This document shows positions 1 to 10,317 of a DNA stretch of 64,000 nucleotides, one piece after another. Source of the stretch: Clitopilus passeckerianus (taxonomy: Eukaryota; Basidiomycota; Agaricomycetes; Agaricales; Entolomataceae). The stretch's first letter is position 1. Each line of letters opens with the position of its first letter. Location of the stretch: assembly GCA_944990035.1 (NCBI GenBank), contig CALYLX010000146.1, positions 558,001 through 622,000 of the forward strand, in the 5' to 3' direction. The notes below the pieces were generated by a model. The model saw nothing but the letters and a program-made list of their open reading frames with translations, was not told the origin of the DNA and ran no database searches. The translations under genes were made by a program, and so were the position numbers.

Positions 1-708
1 GTTCAAGACGGGAGAGGCGTTCCGAACCCTAAGACTACAATCGGTGCGGAGCAGGAGGTACCAATCTCACATGACACGATACAGGAAGACAGACATTGGC
101 TGGCCCTCCTGAAGGCCCTCGAGGCACCCTACAAGTGCTTTCTACTAAGGCCGAAAATGAGCATCCAGACGGCTCCCTTCCTTGTGGACCACAGGTCAAA
201 ATGCGGTAAACCCGATGACTGTACGACGTATACCAAGGCCATCACTTGCTTCTGCTGGACCGGTAAGTCAGTTCACTTGTATGCTTGATCTTACGCAGTT
301 GACGCTTCCATGACAATAGGATACGGACACATGAATATTGCATTCTGTGGATGTGAAGGTGTCGAACGTAATCTTATCTTCAATGGTCTCTTTCTAGCTG
401 GGTCAACTTCACCCCTGGCAATATCAGCGACTATATTTTAAAACTTTATAGCTGGTTTAGATAACGTCAAGACGTTCCTTGAGATTCTTAGGATGGGATA
501 CAAGATTCCCCGCATTCCCACTGTTCTGAACTCTAAAGTGGGGAGCCTTTGTTCATAGCATTTGCACGAACTTTGGGCTGTCATGGAACAGGGCACTCCA
601 GTTGTGGAAGGACTCGACGAGGCGTTTAAGACTGCCCTCCTTGTGTACAAAGAATTGCGACTCCGAGCATCTCAACCTAGGCAATCGGGAACTTCGAGTC
701 TAAAATAG
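1..708 (+). pseudogene. CxC1-like cysteine-cluster protein, copy 1 (5' end outside window, broken)
   Basis: The reading frame is open from base 1 and aligns with the two full copies downstream. It has the acidic 'WLALLKALEAPY' region, then 'TCFCWTG', an intron (GTAAGT...ATAG, about 265-319), the 'FCGCEG' motif with 'NGLF', a second intron after 'LNSK', and a last exon with 'YKELRLRA', ending in a TAG at 706-708. A TAA at 439-441 interrupts the second exon, yet the same frame continues with family-like sequence ('TFLEILRMGY') beyond it. I therefore read it as a decayed copy. The C-x-C, 'GLFP' and 'WY.EL' spacing resembles the CxC1 cluster associated with KDZ transposases; this family call is by recall, not by search. 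The true 5' end lies before the window. Confidence 0.6.
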
Positions 709-1025
709 ATATTCCATTTGTTGTTCGTTCTGAACGTATCCGTAGTTTGAAATAGGCGCAAAATTCTTTGAACAGTACCATTTCGGTTTGTCTACGTAAA
801 TTATATATATTAGGATGACCTGTTTCGGAATACATCCAAGTTCGTGTTGAACCATCCAAGAGAAGATTTTATTCACCCACAATTGGGTAGGAGCTCAAAA
901 ATGCCGGACATCTCCGGTCTGTGACCTGCAACCCCAGGCTCTTCAACTTCACCCAGCAAGTATCGGAGCTCCTTGCGTGCTTGCGAGACTTGATAACCGC
1001 GTCTCGGTTCTGCGATGCTGAAGTA

Positions 1026-1615
1026 CAGCCGATTTCAAAACGATAGACACCCCAACGTCCCTGTAGGTGTAGAGCAGCATGATCGCGCATCAGTGATCCG
1101 AGATGCCGACCCAGTGTCCTCGCCCTCTCGTGTTGCGTTCAATGGAAGCAAGTTTCAAACTCTGGGGTAAAAAGCACAATATTCCTACCGGAATAGCTAC
1201 AGAACTGCCTGTAAAATTGTAAGTACGGAAGTTGTACCGATGGATATGCTCCCAGAAGCGGAGCAGCGCCTCCTAAGGATCTAGGGATGCCTGGACCAGC
1301 GATTCTCTGCGGGGTGGCATGGCTGAGCATGAGAGCCATTGAGTGCATAGGCTCCTAATATTCTCCGATGCATTGTTCCCGGAAGATCCAACTGCATCTG
1401 TACACTTTGTTCCATTGAAAAAGCATAACCGATTACCGGCCAAGTACAAACGGTGCTACGTTGCAAACTTGAACGGAACAAGAATGGGCTTTCTATAGCG
1501 TACGAAAGTCCAAGGCGTTCTAAAACCAGTCTATACACCTCGGATCACTGATGCGCGATCAAGCTGCTCTGCATGTACAAGGACGTTGGGGTGTCTATCG
1601 TTTTGAAATCGGCTG
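1026..1615. mobile_element. MITE-like element with 77-bp terminal inverted repeats and TA target duplication
   Basis: Bases 1026-1102 and 1539-1615 are inverted copies of each other with about 5 mismatches in 77. The outer ends read CAGCCGATTTCAAAACG and each is directly flanked by TA (1024-1025 and 1616-1617). Length is 590 bp with no convincing coding content, only short mirror-image ORFs inside the arms. A TA duplication with ends starting CAG fits a non-autonomous Tc1/mariner-type element by general knowledge of that superfamily. It sits between CxC1-like copies 1 and 2, after the end of copy 1. The arms are similar enough to suggest fairly recent activity or a foldback origin. Confidence 0.75.
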
Positions 1616-1728
1616 TAATACGCTATTACATCCCCTGTATGACTGCCTCTTTGACTTGGAAATGACCTTTAAACGCGTCCTGATGCCATCACACTTCCTT
1701 TTCTGCTCTGGAACACGACGTCCAAGAG

Positions 1729-2797
1729 ATGGACCTTGTCCGAAAAGCCAAGCTGTTGAAGGTCAAGGCAGACGTGATGCTTCACCTCGTAGAGTCAATG
1801 CGCCTGCTAGGGACAGCAACAGCGGAGGGGGTCGATGTCACTGAAGTATCCGCATATTTCTTTGCGGATAGCCTATTCGGGCAGAAAACCGAACATGTAG
1901 TTCCGCATTCGCCTGTACCAGGATCACCCACGCCTTCCAGTTCATCTTCATCGATTGGACAGGACACGAACTCAGCTCTCGAGGCTACCTCCTCAAATGA
2001 CGCTGCCAGAACGATTGTATCAACAGGCAAGAATAAGCGTTCACGGTCGGACACGAGTCAATCTCTCCAGCAAAATCCGGAGGCAATAAAACGAGCTAAA
2101 GTTCGAGATGGAAAAAAGAAAGACACTGGCATGACAGCAACCGCTACTGATCAAGGTCCAGAAGCCTCCACCAGCACGATGCGGGAGGATGGGCAATGGT
2201 TGAGCTTCCTTCGCGAAATCGAGGCACCCTTCAAACAGTTTCTGCAACAGGAGACTAGCAAGGAAATGGCCACTAGCTACGATCTCAGGCCGGAATGTAA
2301 TGACTCTGACGAGTGTAGAAAGTATATCCAAACCGTCACCTGCTTTGGCTTGACGGGTAAGTCTTGACTAGATGCCATGGGAGACCTTCCTAAACACCTG
2401 GTAGATTATGCAAACACGAACGTCGAATTCTGCGCATGCGATGGCCTCGATCACGTCCTCATCTCCAATGGCCTCTTTCCAGTTCCACCACCTCAGCATT
2501 CATCGTTCGCAATAGCAACGGAAGTATTCGACAACTATTTGGACTACTCAGATAGTCCCAAAACGTTCATTGATATGCTCATCTTGGCGTACTGCTCTCC
2601 TGGCATTGCCACTACGCTGGATTCAAAGGTGGGATCCTCTCCTGGTAGCGCCTGCGTGAATCAAATCTGACGACCAACAGGGCACCCAAGTTGTTGTCAA
2701 GCTTCATGATGCATTTGAAGCCGCTCTCCCATGGTATAGAGAGTTGCGACTCAGAGCAGCTCAAGCCGGGTCGTCGGGTACTGAGGGTCGAAGATGA
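1729..2797 (+). CDS. CxC1-like cysteine-cluster protein, copy 2
   Basis: The start ATG opens 'MDLVRKAKLLKVKADV'. A first exon of about 210 codons carries a basic, Ser-rich linker with KR clusters (2035-2115) and the 'WLSFLREIEAPFKQFL' block. After 'TCFGLTG' an intron (GTAAGT...GTAG, about 2355-2412) joins to 'YANTNVEFCACDG', 'LISNGLFP' and 'FAIATEVF'. A second intron (GTGGGA...ACAG, about 2629-2681) leads to 'DAFEAALPWYRELRLRA' and a TGA at 2795-2797. The protein is about 300 residues. The C-terminal half follows the CxC1 pattern (C-x-C, GLFP, A..-L..., F..AL.WY..L) of KDZ transposon proteins, but no transposase domain follows. Intron positions match copies 1 and 3, which supports a real family spread by tandem duplication. 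Function is unknown; a DNA-binding role can only be guessed from the basic linker. Confidence 0.6.
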
Positions 2798-3224
2798 GGA
2801 TTTTAATCAGCCAAGCACTCTTTCGAACCAAGGGGTCTCGGCAAATTCTCCCCCGTGGGCCATAGATCGTCGTACTTATAGTAATCAATGTTTACATTTC
2901 CCTTCGACTGGTAAATAATTTAATTGGCATTGCGGTAGTATCATTCTGATTCCATCAAGAAACTGAGTTTCATAGCCTTGAGCTGCGATAATGGAAAATT
3001 GCGCCACGCTCGGGTGAAAGACTCTAAAGGGGAAATGCACCTTTAAATTATTACGTTCTCGGCAGCAACAAGGCCAGGTAACGTCAATCAACTCAAATGC
3101 GTTGCAAAGCTAATATATGACCCTGGATCTAGTTGGCAATCTCTCTCTTGCCACCCTCTTCGACCGTTTTCACCCAGCACCTCGCTGCGAAAAGAATGGA
3201 TTCCCTCGAATACCAAAACCAGGC

Positions 3225-4332
3225 ATGAAGGTCAAGGCGGACGTGACACTTCACGTGGCGGCGGCAATTGGCGTTCTAGGACAGGCAGAATCGGAAGGTG
3301 TCAATGTCAGCGAAGTGTCTACTCAGTTCTTCACAGATAGCTTGCTTGGAAGGCGGAAGGAGGAGAAAATGGTCGTTGAGAGGGCTATCGATACAACTGG
3401 ACTAGAATCGTCCTCTGAAGTCGCACTTTCTCGTCGAGGACACTGCGAATGCGAATTTCAGGATGCGTCCGGATCGAACAGGACCAGGGGCAAGAACAAG
3501 CGTCCACGAGCAAACACTGATCAATCCTCCGGCCAGGATTCAAACGAAGTTAAACGAGTGAAAACCGAAGACTCTATAGAGGATGAAGACATTGAGCCAC
3601 TTGAATACTCCGATGTCACTCTTTGCCAGGAATCTGAAGATGCTGACAACCGGGGCTCCACCAGTGCACAGTACGAGCAGGACCGGCGATGGCTCGCGCT
3701 CCTTGACGAGCTTGAGGAACCTTATCTGGAGTTCCTCAAGAAGGGAGAAGAGAGAGACGCGCCTTCCCTTTTTGAACTTTCCAGAGAGTGCTCAGACTTC
3801 GGTTGCCCGAAGTATGTCAAGACTATAAGCTGTTTTTACCTGAATGGTATGTCCTCCCGATACGGTCTACAAAATTATCCTGCAGTTTAACTAATGCTTC
3901 TCCAGGTTATGGGAACACGAATATCAAATATTGCGGCTGCGAAGGACTCGACCAAGTCCTGATCTTCAACGGCCTCTTCCCAACTTCGACACTGGCATCT
4001 CAGCAGGTTCCACTTGCGATATCGACGGGCATTCTGAACAGTTACCTCGACGGCCAACCTGATGGCACTGACAGCATTGAAATGTTTATTGAGATCCTCA
4101 TAACGGCGTATAGCTCACGCGCGTATCCCACGACGTTTGACTCCAAGGTGATCGATCAACTCAATTCGCCTGATTCTTGGACGAAGCTGACAAGTCTTAG
4201 GGCAACCCGGTGGTGGCAGAACTCCAAGGAGCCTTTGAAATTGCATTGCCTTGGTACAAAGAGCTGCGATTCAGAGGGGCCTATCACGTTAAAGAAGCTG
4301 CTGCACCTGGACCATCGCGTTCTCAGCCCTGA
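3225..4332 (+). CDS. CxC1-like cysteine-cluster protein, copy 3
   Basis: The frame is open from 3117, but similarity to copy 2 begins at the ATG of 'MKVKADVTLHV', used here as start. An earlier ATG near 3195 resembles copy 2's start but runs into a stop after ten codons, so the true 5' exon may differ. The protein has an acidic/basic linker with 'KNKRPRAN', the 'WLALLDELEEPYLEFL' block, 'SCFYLNG', an intron (GTATGT...CCAG, about 3847-3905), then 'YGNTNIKYCGCEG', 'LIFNGLFP', an intron (GTGATC...TTAG, about 4148-4200), 'GAFEIALPWYKELRFR' and a TGA at 4330-4332. About 320 residues. Its 3' flank shares short stretches with that of copy 2 (TTTCCCTTCGA near 2898 and 4431), which supports duplication of the whole gene. 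CxC1-like assignment is by pattern; function unknown. Confidence 0.6.
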
Positions 4333-4622
4333 AATTCCGCTACAGTTCAATTTTGGCTTCTTCGCTACGACTCATCCCCGTGCTGGCATCTACATAATTT
4401 TTTTATTCCGAAACGATGCAAATCATATTTCCCTTCGAATAGTAATTCAACTTACTGACCCGCAGTACTGACATAATGTACAAAGAAACCGAGAAATGTA
4501 AACAGAGAACATATGAACCGGGTATGATACATCCTCAATAATTCGCTCCCCCGTTAGAGCGTATCGAGATGCACTCGGGGTACTTGACCTTCGTACGTCG
4601 TCATAATGTAATAAGGATTTAT

Positions 4623-6563
4623 TCATACGAAATAACTCAGATCACGATCCCCACGAGTACCGCCAACATATGGACGCCAGTGACCAACATGGTGAGGCGG
4701 AGGGGGACGATAAGGGATGCTCTGGGTATCGCTGACTGGGGACAGTTGGATCGACTCCTGCGGAAAACACATCGTTAGAAGGTCGGGGCCTGAAACCATA
4801 ATCCGCTGGACGTACCTTTTCAATAGGACTATTGGGAGGGTACACCTCGGTTGTCACCATAGTATTGATGTTGATGACATTGGCCATTGGAGCACTGTCA
4901 CCGAAAGACGAAGAAGTGCCTCCGTAGTTGCGCGACTGGCGAGCGGTCAACCTGTTTTCCTCCCGCGTAAGTGTCTTGAAGAAACGAAGACTCGGGACGA
5001 CTAACATAGATACATAGCTCAGAACATAGACTGGTGGTGCGTTGGTCAGGAATGTGAATACTCGGGAGGAAGTATGGGAACGCTTACGCTTTGTCAAGAC
5101 AAAGTCCAACGCCAGGAATATGAGATTGATTTGAACGGTGCCATACTGAAAGATATTGAGATCAGGCCGTCGTTCAGAGTGGCCAGGAACGTACGACGAT
5201 GATCAATGCGACTGAGGTTGCGCTTACGAGACATCAGAAAGGCCCTTCGGTGAAAAGCAGGAAGGTTACCTGGTTAATAAACCGCAGACTAGGGACATCC
5301 TCATGATGTTTACAATGATGCTGTTGGTTCTGTCGCGTGCGATTATTAGGTTTGTCTTGATCGCAAAGGAGATCATTCTTACCGCTCGAAACTGCTTCTG
5401 CTCTTTGAAAGATACCACCACATTGATCCAGCGATGGCTACGTCGATAGCCGTGAGCACCGTAAAAGGTAGAAAGACGACATACTAAGGCAGTAAGGGGG
5501 TTATAAAGGGTATAAGCAAGGGTAGAGGGTTGCCTACTGCAGCTCCAGGCATTGACATGTCTCCAAAATTCGAAGATTGGATGCTGGTCAGCGTTTTTAG
5601 TAGTCTTCCTCGATGTACGAAAGCAACGGACGTTTTCACAATAAGCACTGCGGGGGAATAGTTTAGCCTGACGACGAAATCGCAATGGCATTTTACTCAC
5701 TGATTGCAAAGCCTAGTGGGAAACGAGCATAAGAGATGTACCGAATAAAAATAGAAGTACCGACCCCATCCAACCATAACAAGAAAGGCCTGCTTAGAAT
5801 GTAGTTAGGCTGCTGATACAGAATTAGCTCTGGGAGAACGTACCACAAAGATAGGAATAATCCGGCTCGACGTGCCCATGCCGACTCGAGGAGGGTTAGT
5901 CGAAGCGGCGCAGAGATTGCTACGAGAAGCACGTACGCTTCCACACCCGCAGGGCGTATAGAACTTGAACATACATGGCGATGATGCACTGGTTCAAATG
6001 AGCGCAGGCGTCTCGAGCAAGGACAATGACATACACTGAGGCTAATCTGAAACTTCAGTGGCCTAGAAGACATGAGCGAAGTTGCTTGCACCACAGAATA
6101 ATTCACGGACGTACCAGAAAATGACCAGTAAATCAAGCATATCGCCGAAATGAATAATAACATAATGATAAATAGAAATGACACTAAGTGCAAGATTTAA
6201 GGTATCTAGCGCCCTGGACGCCACCGAACGTTAGAATCCCTGTTTCGTATCAATTTGTTGTGATTTTACCAAAGCGAACCAACCTAGTGAAGACCAGTTA
6301 GTCAATGAATACAGACATGGATATGTTGGGTAAGGCTTACGATGATTTTCTGATAACGAGCATCCTTCGGGTAGTCCCTATAGTAGATGTAGACCTGTAG
6401 ATTTGTAACCCCGTACAACCTGATATCAGAAGTCAGTTGAGGTAAGAAATGCATCCGTGCGGGGAACGGGTAAAACTCACAGGGAAGCAAAGATGCAGCC
6501 CAAAAAGACCGCTCCAACCGTTTTGTTGAGCAGGTCCTTGTCTTCGAGCAGGGCCTGATTCAT
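4623..6563 (-). CDS. DUF6534 multi-pass membrane protein, paralogue A
   Basis: Minus-strand exons follow the usual order of this Agaricomycete family. The start 'MNQALLEDKDLLNKTVG' leads into the first helix ('AVFLGCIFASLLYGVTN'), then 'VYIYYRDYPKDARYQK'. Next come a helix with 'LDTLNLALSVISIYHYV' (about 6130-6210), 'MYVQVLYALRVWK' (about 5950-5990), and 'TAIDVAIAGSMWWYLSKSRS' with 'FERTNSIIVNIMRM' (5270-5460). Later exons give 'GTVQINLIFLALDFVLTK' (about 5100-5150), 'YVLSYVSML', and a cytoplasmic Ser/Pro-rich tail with 'SPVSDTQSIP', ending at a TGA at 4623-4625. At least eight short exons are needed, and those between about 5500 and 5950 are not resolved. The start was chosen because upstream codons lack family similarity. 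The family is a predicted integral membrane protein of unknown role. Paralogue B lies 1.7 kb upstream in the same orientation. Confidence 0.7.
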
Positions 6564-8254
6564 TGTATGGGGAGGAGCGAGGGTCGCAAGGAGGGGAGCC
6601 CGAATGTCGAAAGACCAGTCTCTCAAATAGTTTTGGAGGCTCAGCAGAGGCCCATTATACGGTAGCATCTAGGGCGAATGCCAAATACGGCGACGAGATA
6701 CCGATTGACTGGGATCGCTGAGATCTCTTGATGGACCGGGGGGAAGGCTCCCGAGAACCTGCTTCCCCGCAGCTTCTGTTCCGTACCCCGGACATTGCAG
6801 GGCACGCTGGCGAATTTGTGAGCAAAATGGTTAACGATGAATGCAAAGAGAGCAAGAATGGAAAAACCCTAAGTCATATTGCCGTCATGTGCGATGAATG
6901 CGCATGGAATACCATCGCCGTGGGCCCAGGCCAGAGAAAATAAGTTGCTAGTTGTGGTAACGGGTCTCCGGAGTCTTGCTTCAAGAATCACAGACTTTGC
7001 TCTCTGTAGGCTATTAGCCAGAAGAAGGCGCCACCAGTTATTCGGCTACATGGTTATGCACCACAGGACGGTGGGATTTTGACATGTTCATGCTCACATG
7101 TCGAGAAATCAATCTGGGCACAGTCATGGGTTGAGGCACCAGCCATAAAGCCACATGCCAACCGTTTCGAAGCAACCTATGATGACGCGGAAAGTGGTGT
7201 GCTCGTAAGGCTTTCAGCCAATTAATACTCTACCATTAGAGAGACTCTTGACCGGTTTGGGTTTCTGCAAGGTCCGGTTGACTGATCTTGGTGCGTATCA
7301 GCAAGCCCAGATCATTCGCAGTTTGCAAGTATCAGGTGACCAGTAGAATACATTGAAGTCGACAGACCAAAAATGCCGGCTGAAAGCCTGGGGACCAAGA
7401 TCCTACAACAGGTCAAAAACCAATAATAGGAACGGCAGGGGCTATTTCGTTTCATCCCATACAAGCAACCGAGTTGATTACAATCATTGCTGTGGGGAAT
7501 TAGAGAGTAAGGGGGTCAAGCCAATCCAAATGGGTCCCGAGAGGTACCCAGGGCGCCCTCGTAGGAGTGCCTCATGACATTTAACCTAGAGATTCCCTTT
7601 GGGTTGCTGGTCATGTGGCCGACAACGGTGCCATAAAATACCTCGTTAATTATGCTACAGCCATGACAACCTTGTACTCCGCGGGCCCGAGACCATTTCT
7701 GGTTTATCATTAAGGCGTAGGTAGTTTTGCAAAGGCACAAAAGGGACCGTAAAAGAGGCCGGTGGTTTGAGTACGTTTGAACAAGTTTGCGGTGTGAATG
7801 ACCCTCGTTGAAAATCGGCCACCATAGAATATTACGAGGGTGCCAGATGCTAGGGTGCCTCGTTCTGAAGTTTAACCATCGTTATTATGTTTCGGGTTCG
7901 AACATAATGTCAGTTGTTAACGAGAGACGAACTGCCCAGGTTCAAGTTGGCAAGCCTGAGTTTGGCCGCCTTACACACCCACACTCACTCACAAGCGAGG
8001 TATTTGGTCTTGCTTGGCCCGATCTTCTCTGCTTGTTCAAAAGGCGATAAGATTGGGATGTTTCGGCCGATGCGATTCAGTCCCTGAAATATTGATGTTG
8101 GACTCTCAAAGTATATTTTTCTGACTTGATATTTCTCAATTGATACAAATACAACAGCCCTGACACCAGCAGGTCGACTAGGATACATGAAGGGAAATCT
8201 TGCGAATATTCTGTATGAACAGTGCCTGACCGCTGTCGTATGGTCGGAAACTCG
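6564..8254. other. Intergenic region between DUF6534 paralogues
   Basis: 1.7 kb that should hold the promoter of paralogue A. Short ORFs occur on both strands, but none has recognisable family similarity or clear splice partners. No repeat or RNA gene was seen. Confidence 0.5.
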
Positions 8255-10317
8255 TTAAAATCGTGCGGGATACTTCAAATCGCGACTTATACCCCTCGCT
8301 TCTCCAGAAGACTGCCATCTACCTATCTCTGCGAGATGATGCGCATTAATTCGAGCTCTTCGTGACTCGCTAATTGGAGAAAGCTCGACCGAATCCTAAG
8401 AAAGACAGCAAGGAACAAAGGTCAGCTACTGCCAGTGGTACGTTTGCGACAAACATTCCCGCTCACCTTCTCTGCAGACCAGTGATCGCTCATCGAAGTG
8501 TCGATATTGATGACATTCGGGGAGTTGGGCCCACTGACATTCGCTGATCCTGATGATAAGGCTCCGCCATAGTTACTCGCTTGTCGAGCTGTTAGCCTGG
8601 TCCTAATTGAGCAAAGGCTATCTTAGGAGAGAAGAAAATAATCGTACATTGATACATAGCTCAGGATGTATACTGGGCGTCGTTAGTATCGTTGGAGGTC
8701 GAAAGGCTTGAGCGAAAGACGCACGTTTTGTCAAAATGAACTCGAGACCGAGGAATATGAGCTGAACATCCACCGTGGCATACTACAGGGAAAATGAGCT
8801 TCGTGGACACCTTCCTTTAGCCTCATACATACAACAATCAGCAACGCTGAGGAGCATGCACTGAAAACACGTCAGTTCTAACCAACCGATCAATCTAAAG
8901 GACATTCAATACCTTGTAAGAAACCCACACACGAGCGACATCCGCATGATGTTTAGAATGATGTTGTTTGTCCTTTGCAGATCGTCAGCGTCATTGTGGC
9001 GATGAAGTCTAGCATAGAAACCAACCTTTCAAAGCTCGATTTACTTCGTGAAAGATACCAACACATGGAGGCCGCTATGGCGACGTCGATAACTGTGAGA
9101 GCCACGAACGGCATGAATACCACCCACTATCAATTCAGACATTAGCTAGTCGAGAAATTGCGCTACTTTAGGTAAATAGAAAGATGCTTACAGCAGCCTC
9201 GGCGTTCGACAGGGCGGCAAAAGTGGTTGCCTGGGTTCTGTAGAATCATTGTCAACAAGCCAATTGATGGGGAGGTAAGAGGTTGACTGACGCTTTGACA
9301 ATGAGCACTATCCAAAAGTCCATCGTTAGCGTGCAATTTACCTAGCTGACAAGCAACCTACTCAAGGCGAATCCTAAAAGACGGGTGATGTCTTTGAATC
9401 TACAGCAGTACCAGCACGCCGACTTGACACTTACCACATCCAACCCCGGTAAGAATTGCCTGTAAAAACATCAAAGGAATGCCTTGATAGTGGTATGTAA
9501 CTACCCACCACACATATTGACAAGATACGATTGAACAGCGGGCGGTATCCACTTGCAGTCGACATCTGGCTCACTAGGCAGAAGGTTAACATTACCGCAA
9601 TGTATGATGAAAACAGAGGTACCGACATTTCCAGACTCGTACAGCATAGAGAACCTGTACTGTCATTGCAATGATGGCCTGCAGACTCGAATCAGCCTCA
9701 GCGAAGTCTTATGGACGGGAATAAGCGCACATTTAGACTGATTTGGACCTATCGAACGAGATTGATCAGGTTTTTCGAGACTACGGACTCGTCGAATGAC
9801 CAACCTTCAAGGGCCTGAATACTGCGTCAGTTCTTGCATGGAACAATTCATCAGCCAAATGACATACCATTTTATCTTGTCGAGGTTATCCGCATCTCCG
9901 AAGTGGGTAACGACATAGTCAAAAATAGCAACGACTGTGAACACCAGGTTCACGGTGTCCAACACCCTGTGTGATATCCTATGAGCAAATACACGTCTTG
10001 AAAGGTCGCGAATAACAATTACCATAATACTCCAACCTAGGACAGAGAAATGATCAAAACCAAATGGCCATGGATCGAGAGTCTTTGGGCTTACAACAAT
10101 CCTCTGGTACCGTGCATCCCGTGGATAGTTCTTGTAGTAAATATACATCAGCACATTCGTGACGCCATAGAGCCTGCACTCCGAATCAGTTGCTGTCAGT
10201 AGATTATACAGCTGAAGTGAGAACTCACAAAGCAGCGAGCACGCATCCCAGGAAGACAGCGCCGACTGTCTTGTTGAGGAAGTCCTGGTTTATGGCGGGG
10301 TCGAGGCTCGGATCCAT
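8255..10317 (-). CDS. DUF6534 multi-pass membrane protein, paralogue B
   Basis: Start 'MDPSLDPAINQDFLNKTVGA' at 10317 is followed by 'VFLGCVLAAL', an intron (GTGAGT...GCAG), and 'LYGVTNVLMYIYYKNYPRDA', which is close to paralogue A. The next helix is 'VLDTVNLVFTVVAIFDYVV' with 'THFGDADNLDKIKWY' (about 9870-9965). Later exons include one matching 'LGLEFILTK', 'YILSYVSM', 'TRLTARQASNYGGALSSGS', and a tail 'DSVELSPISESRRARIN' ending at TAA 8255-8257. The tail motif 'LSPISES' parallels 'LSPVSDT' in paralogue A, so the two genes are tandem duplicates. Two or more exons between 8900 and 9800 are not fully resolved. The family consists of predicted polytopic membrane proteins with no established function. 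Confidence 0.7.

Noticed and set aside
1..4332. A complete KDZ transposon
   Set aside because: Only the CxC1-like part is seen; no KDZ transposase catalytic region is present in the window.
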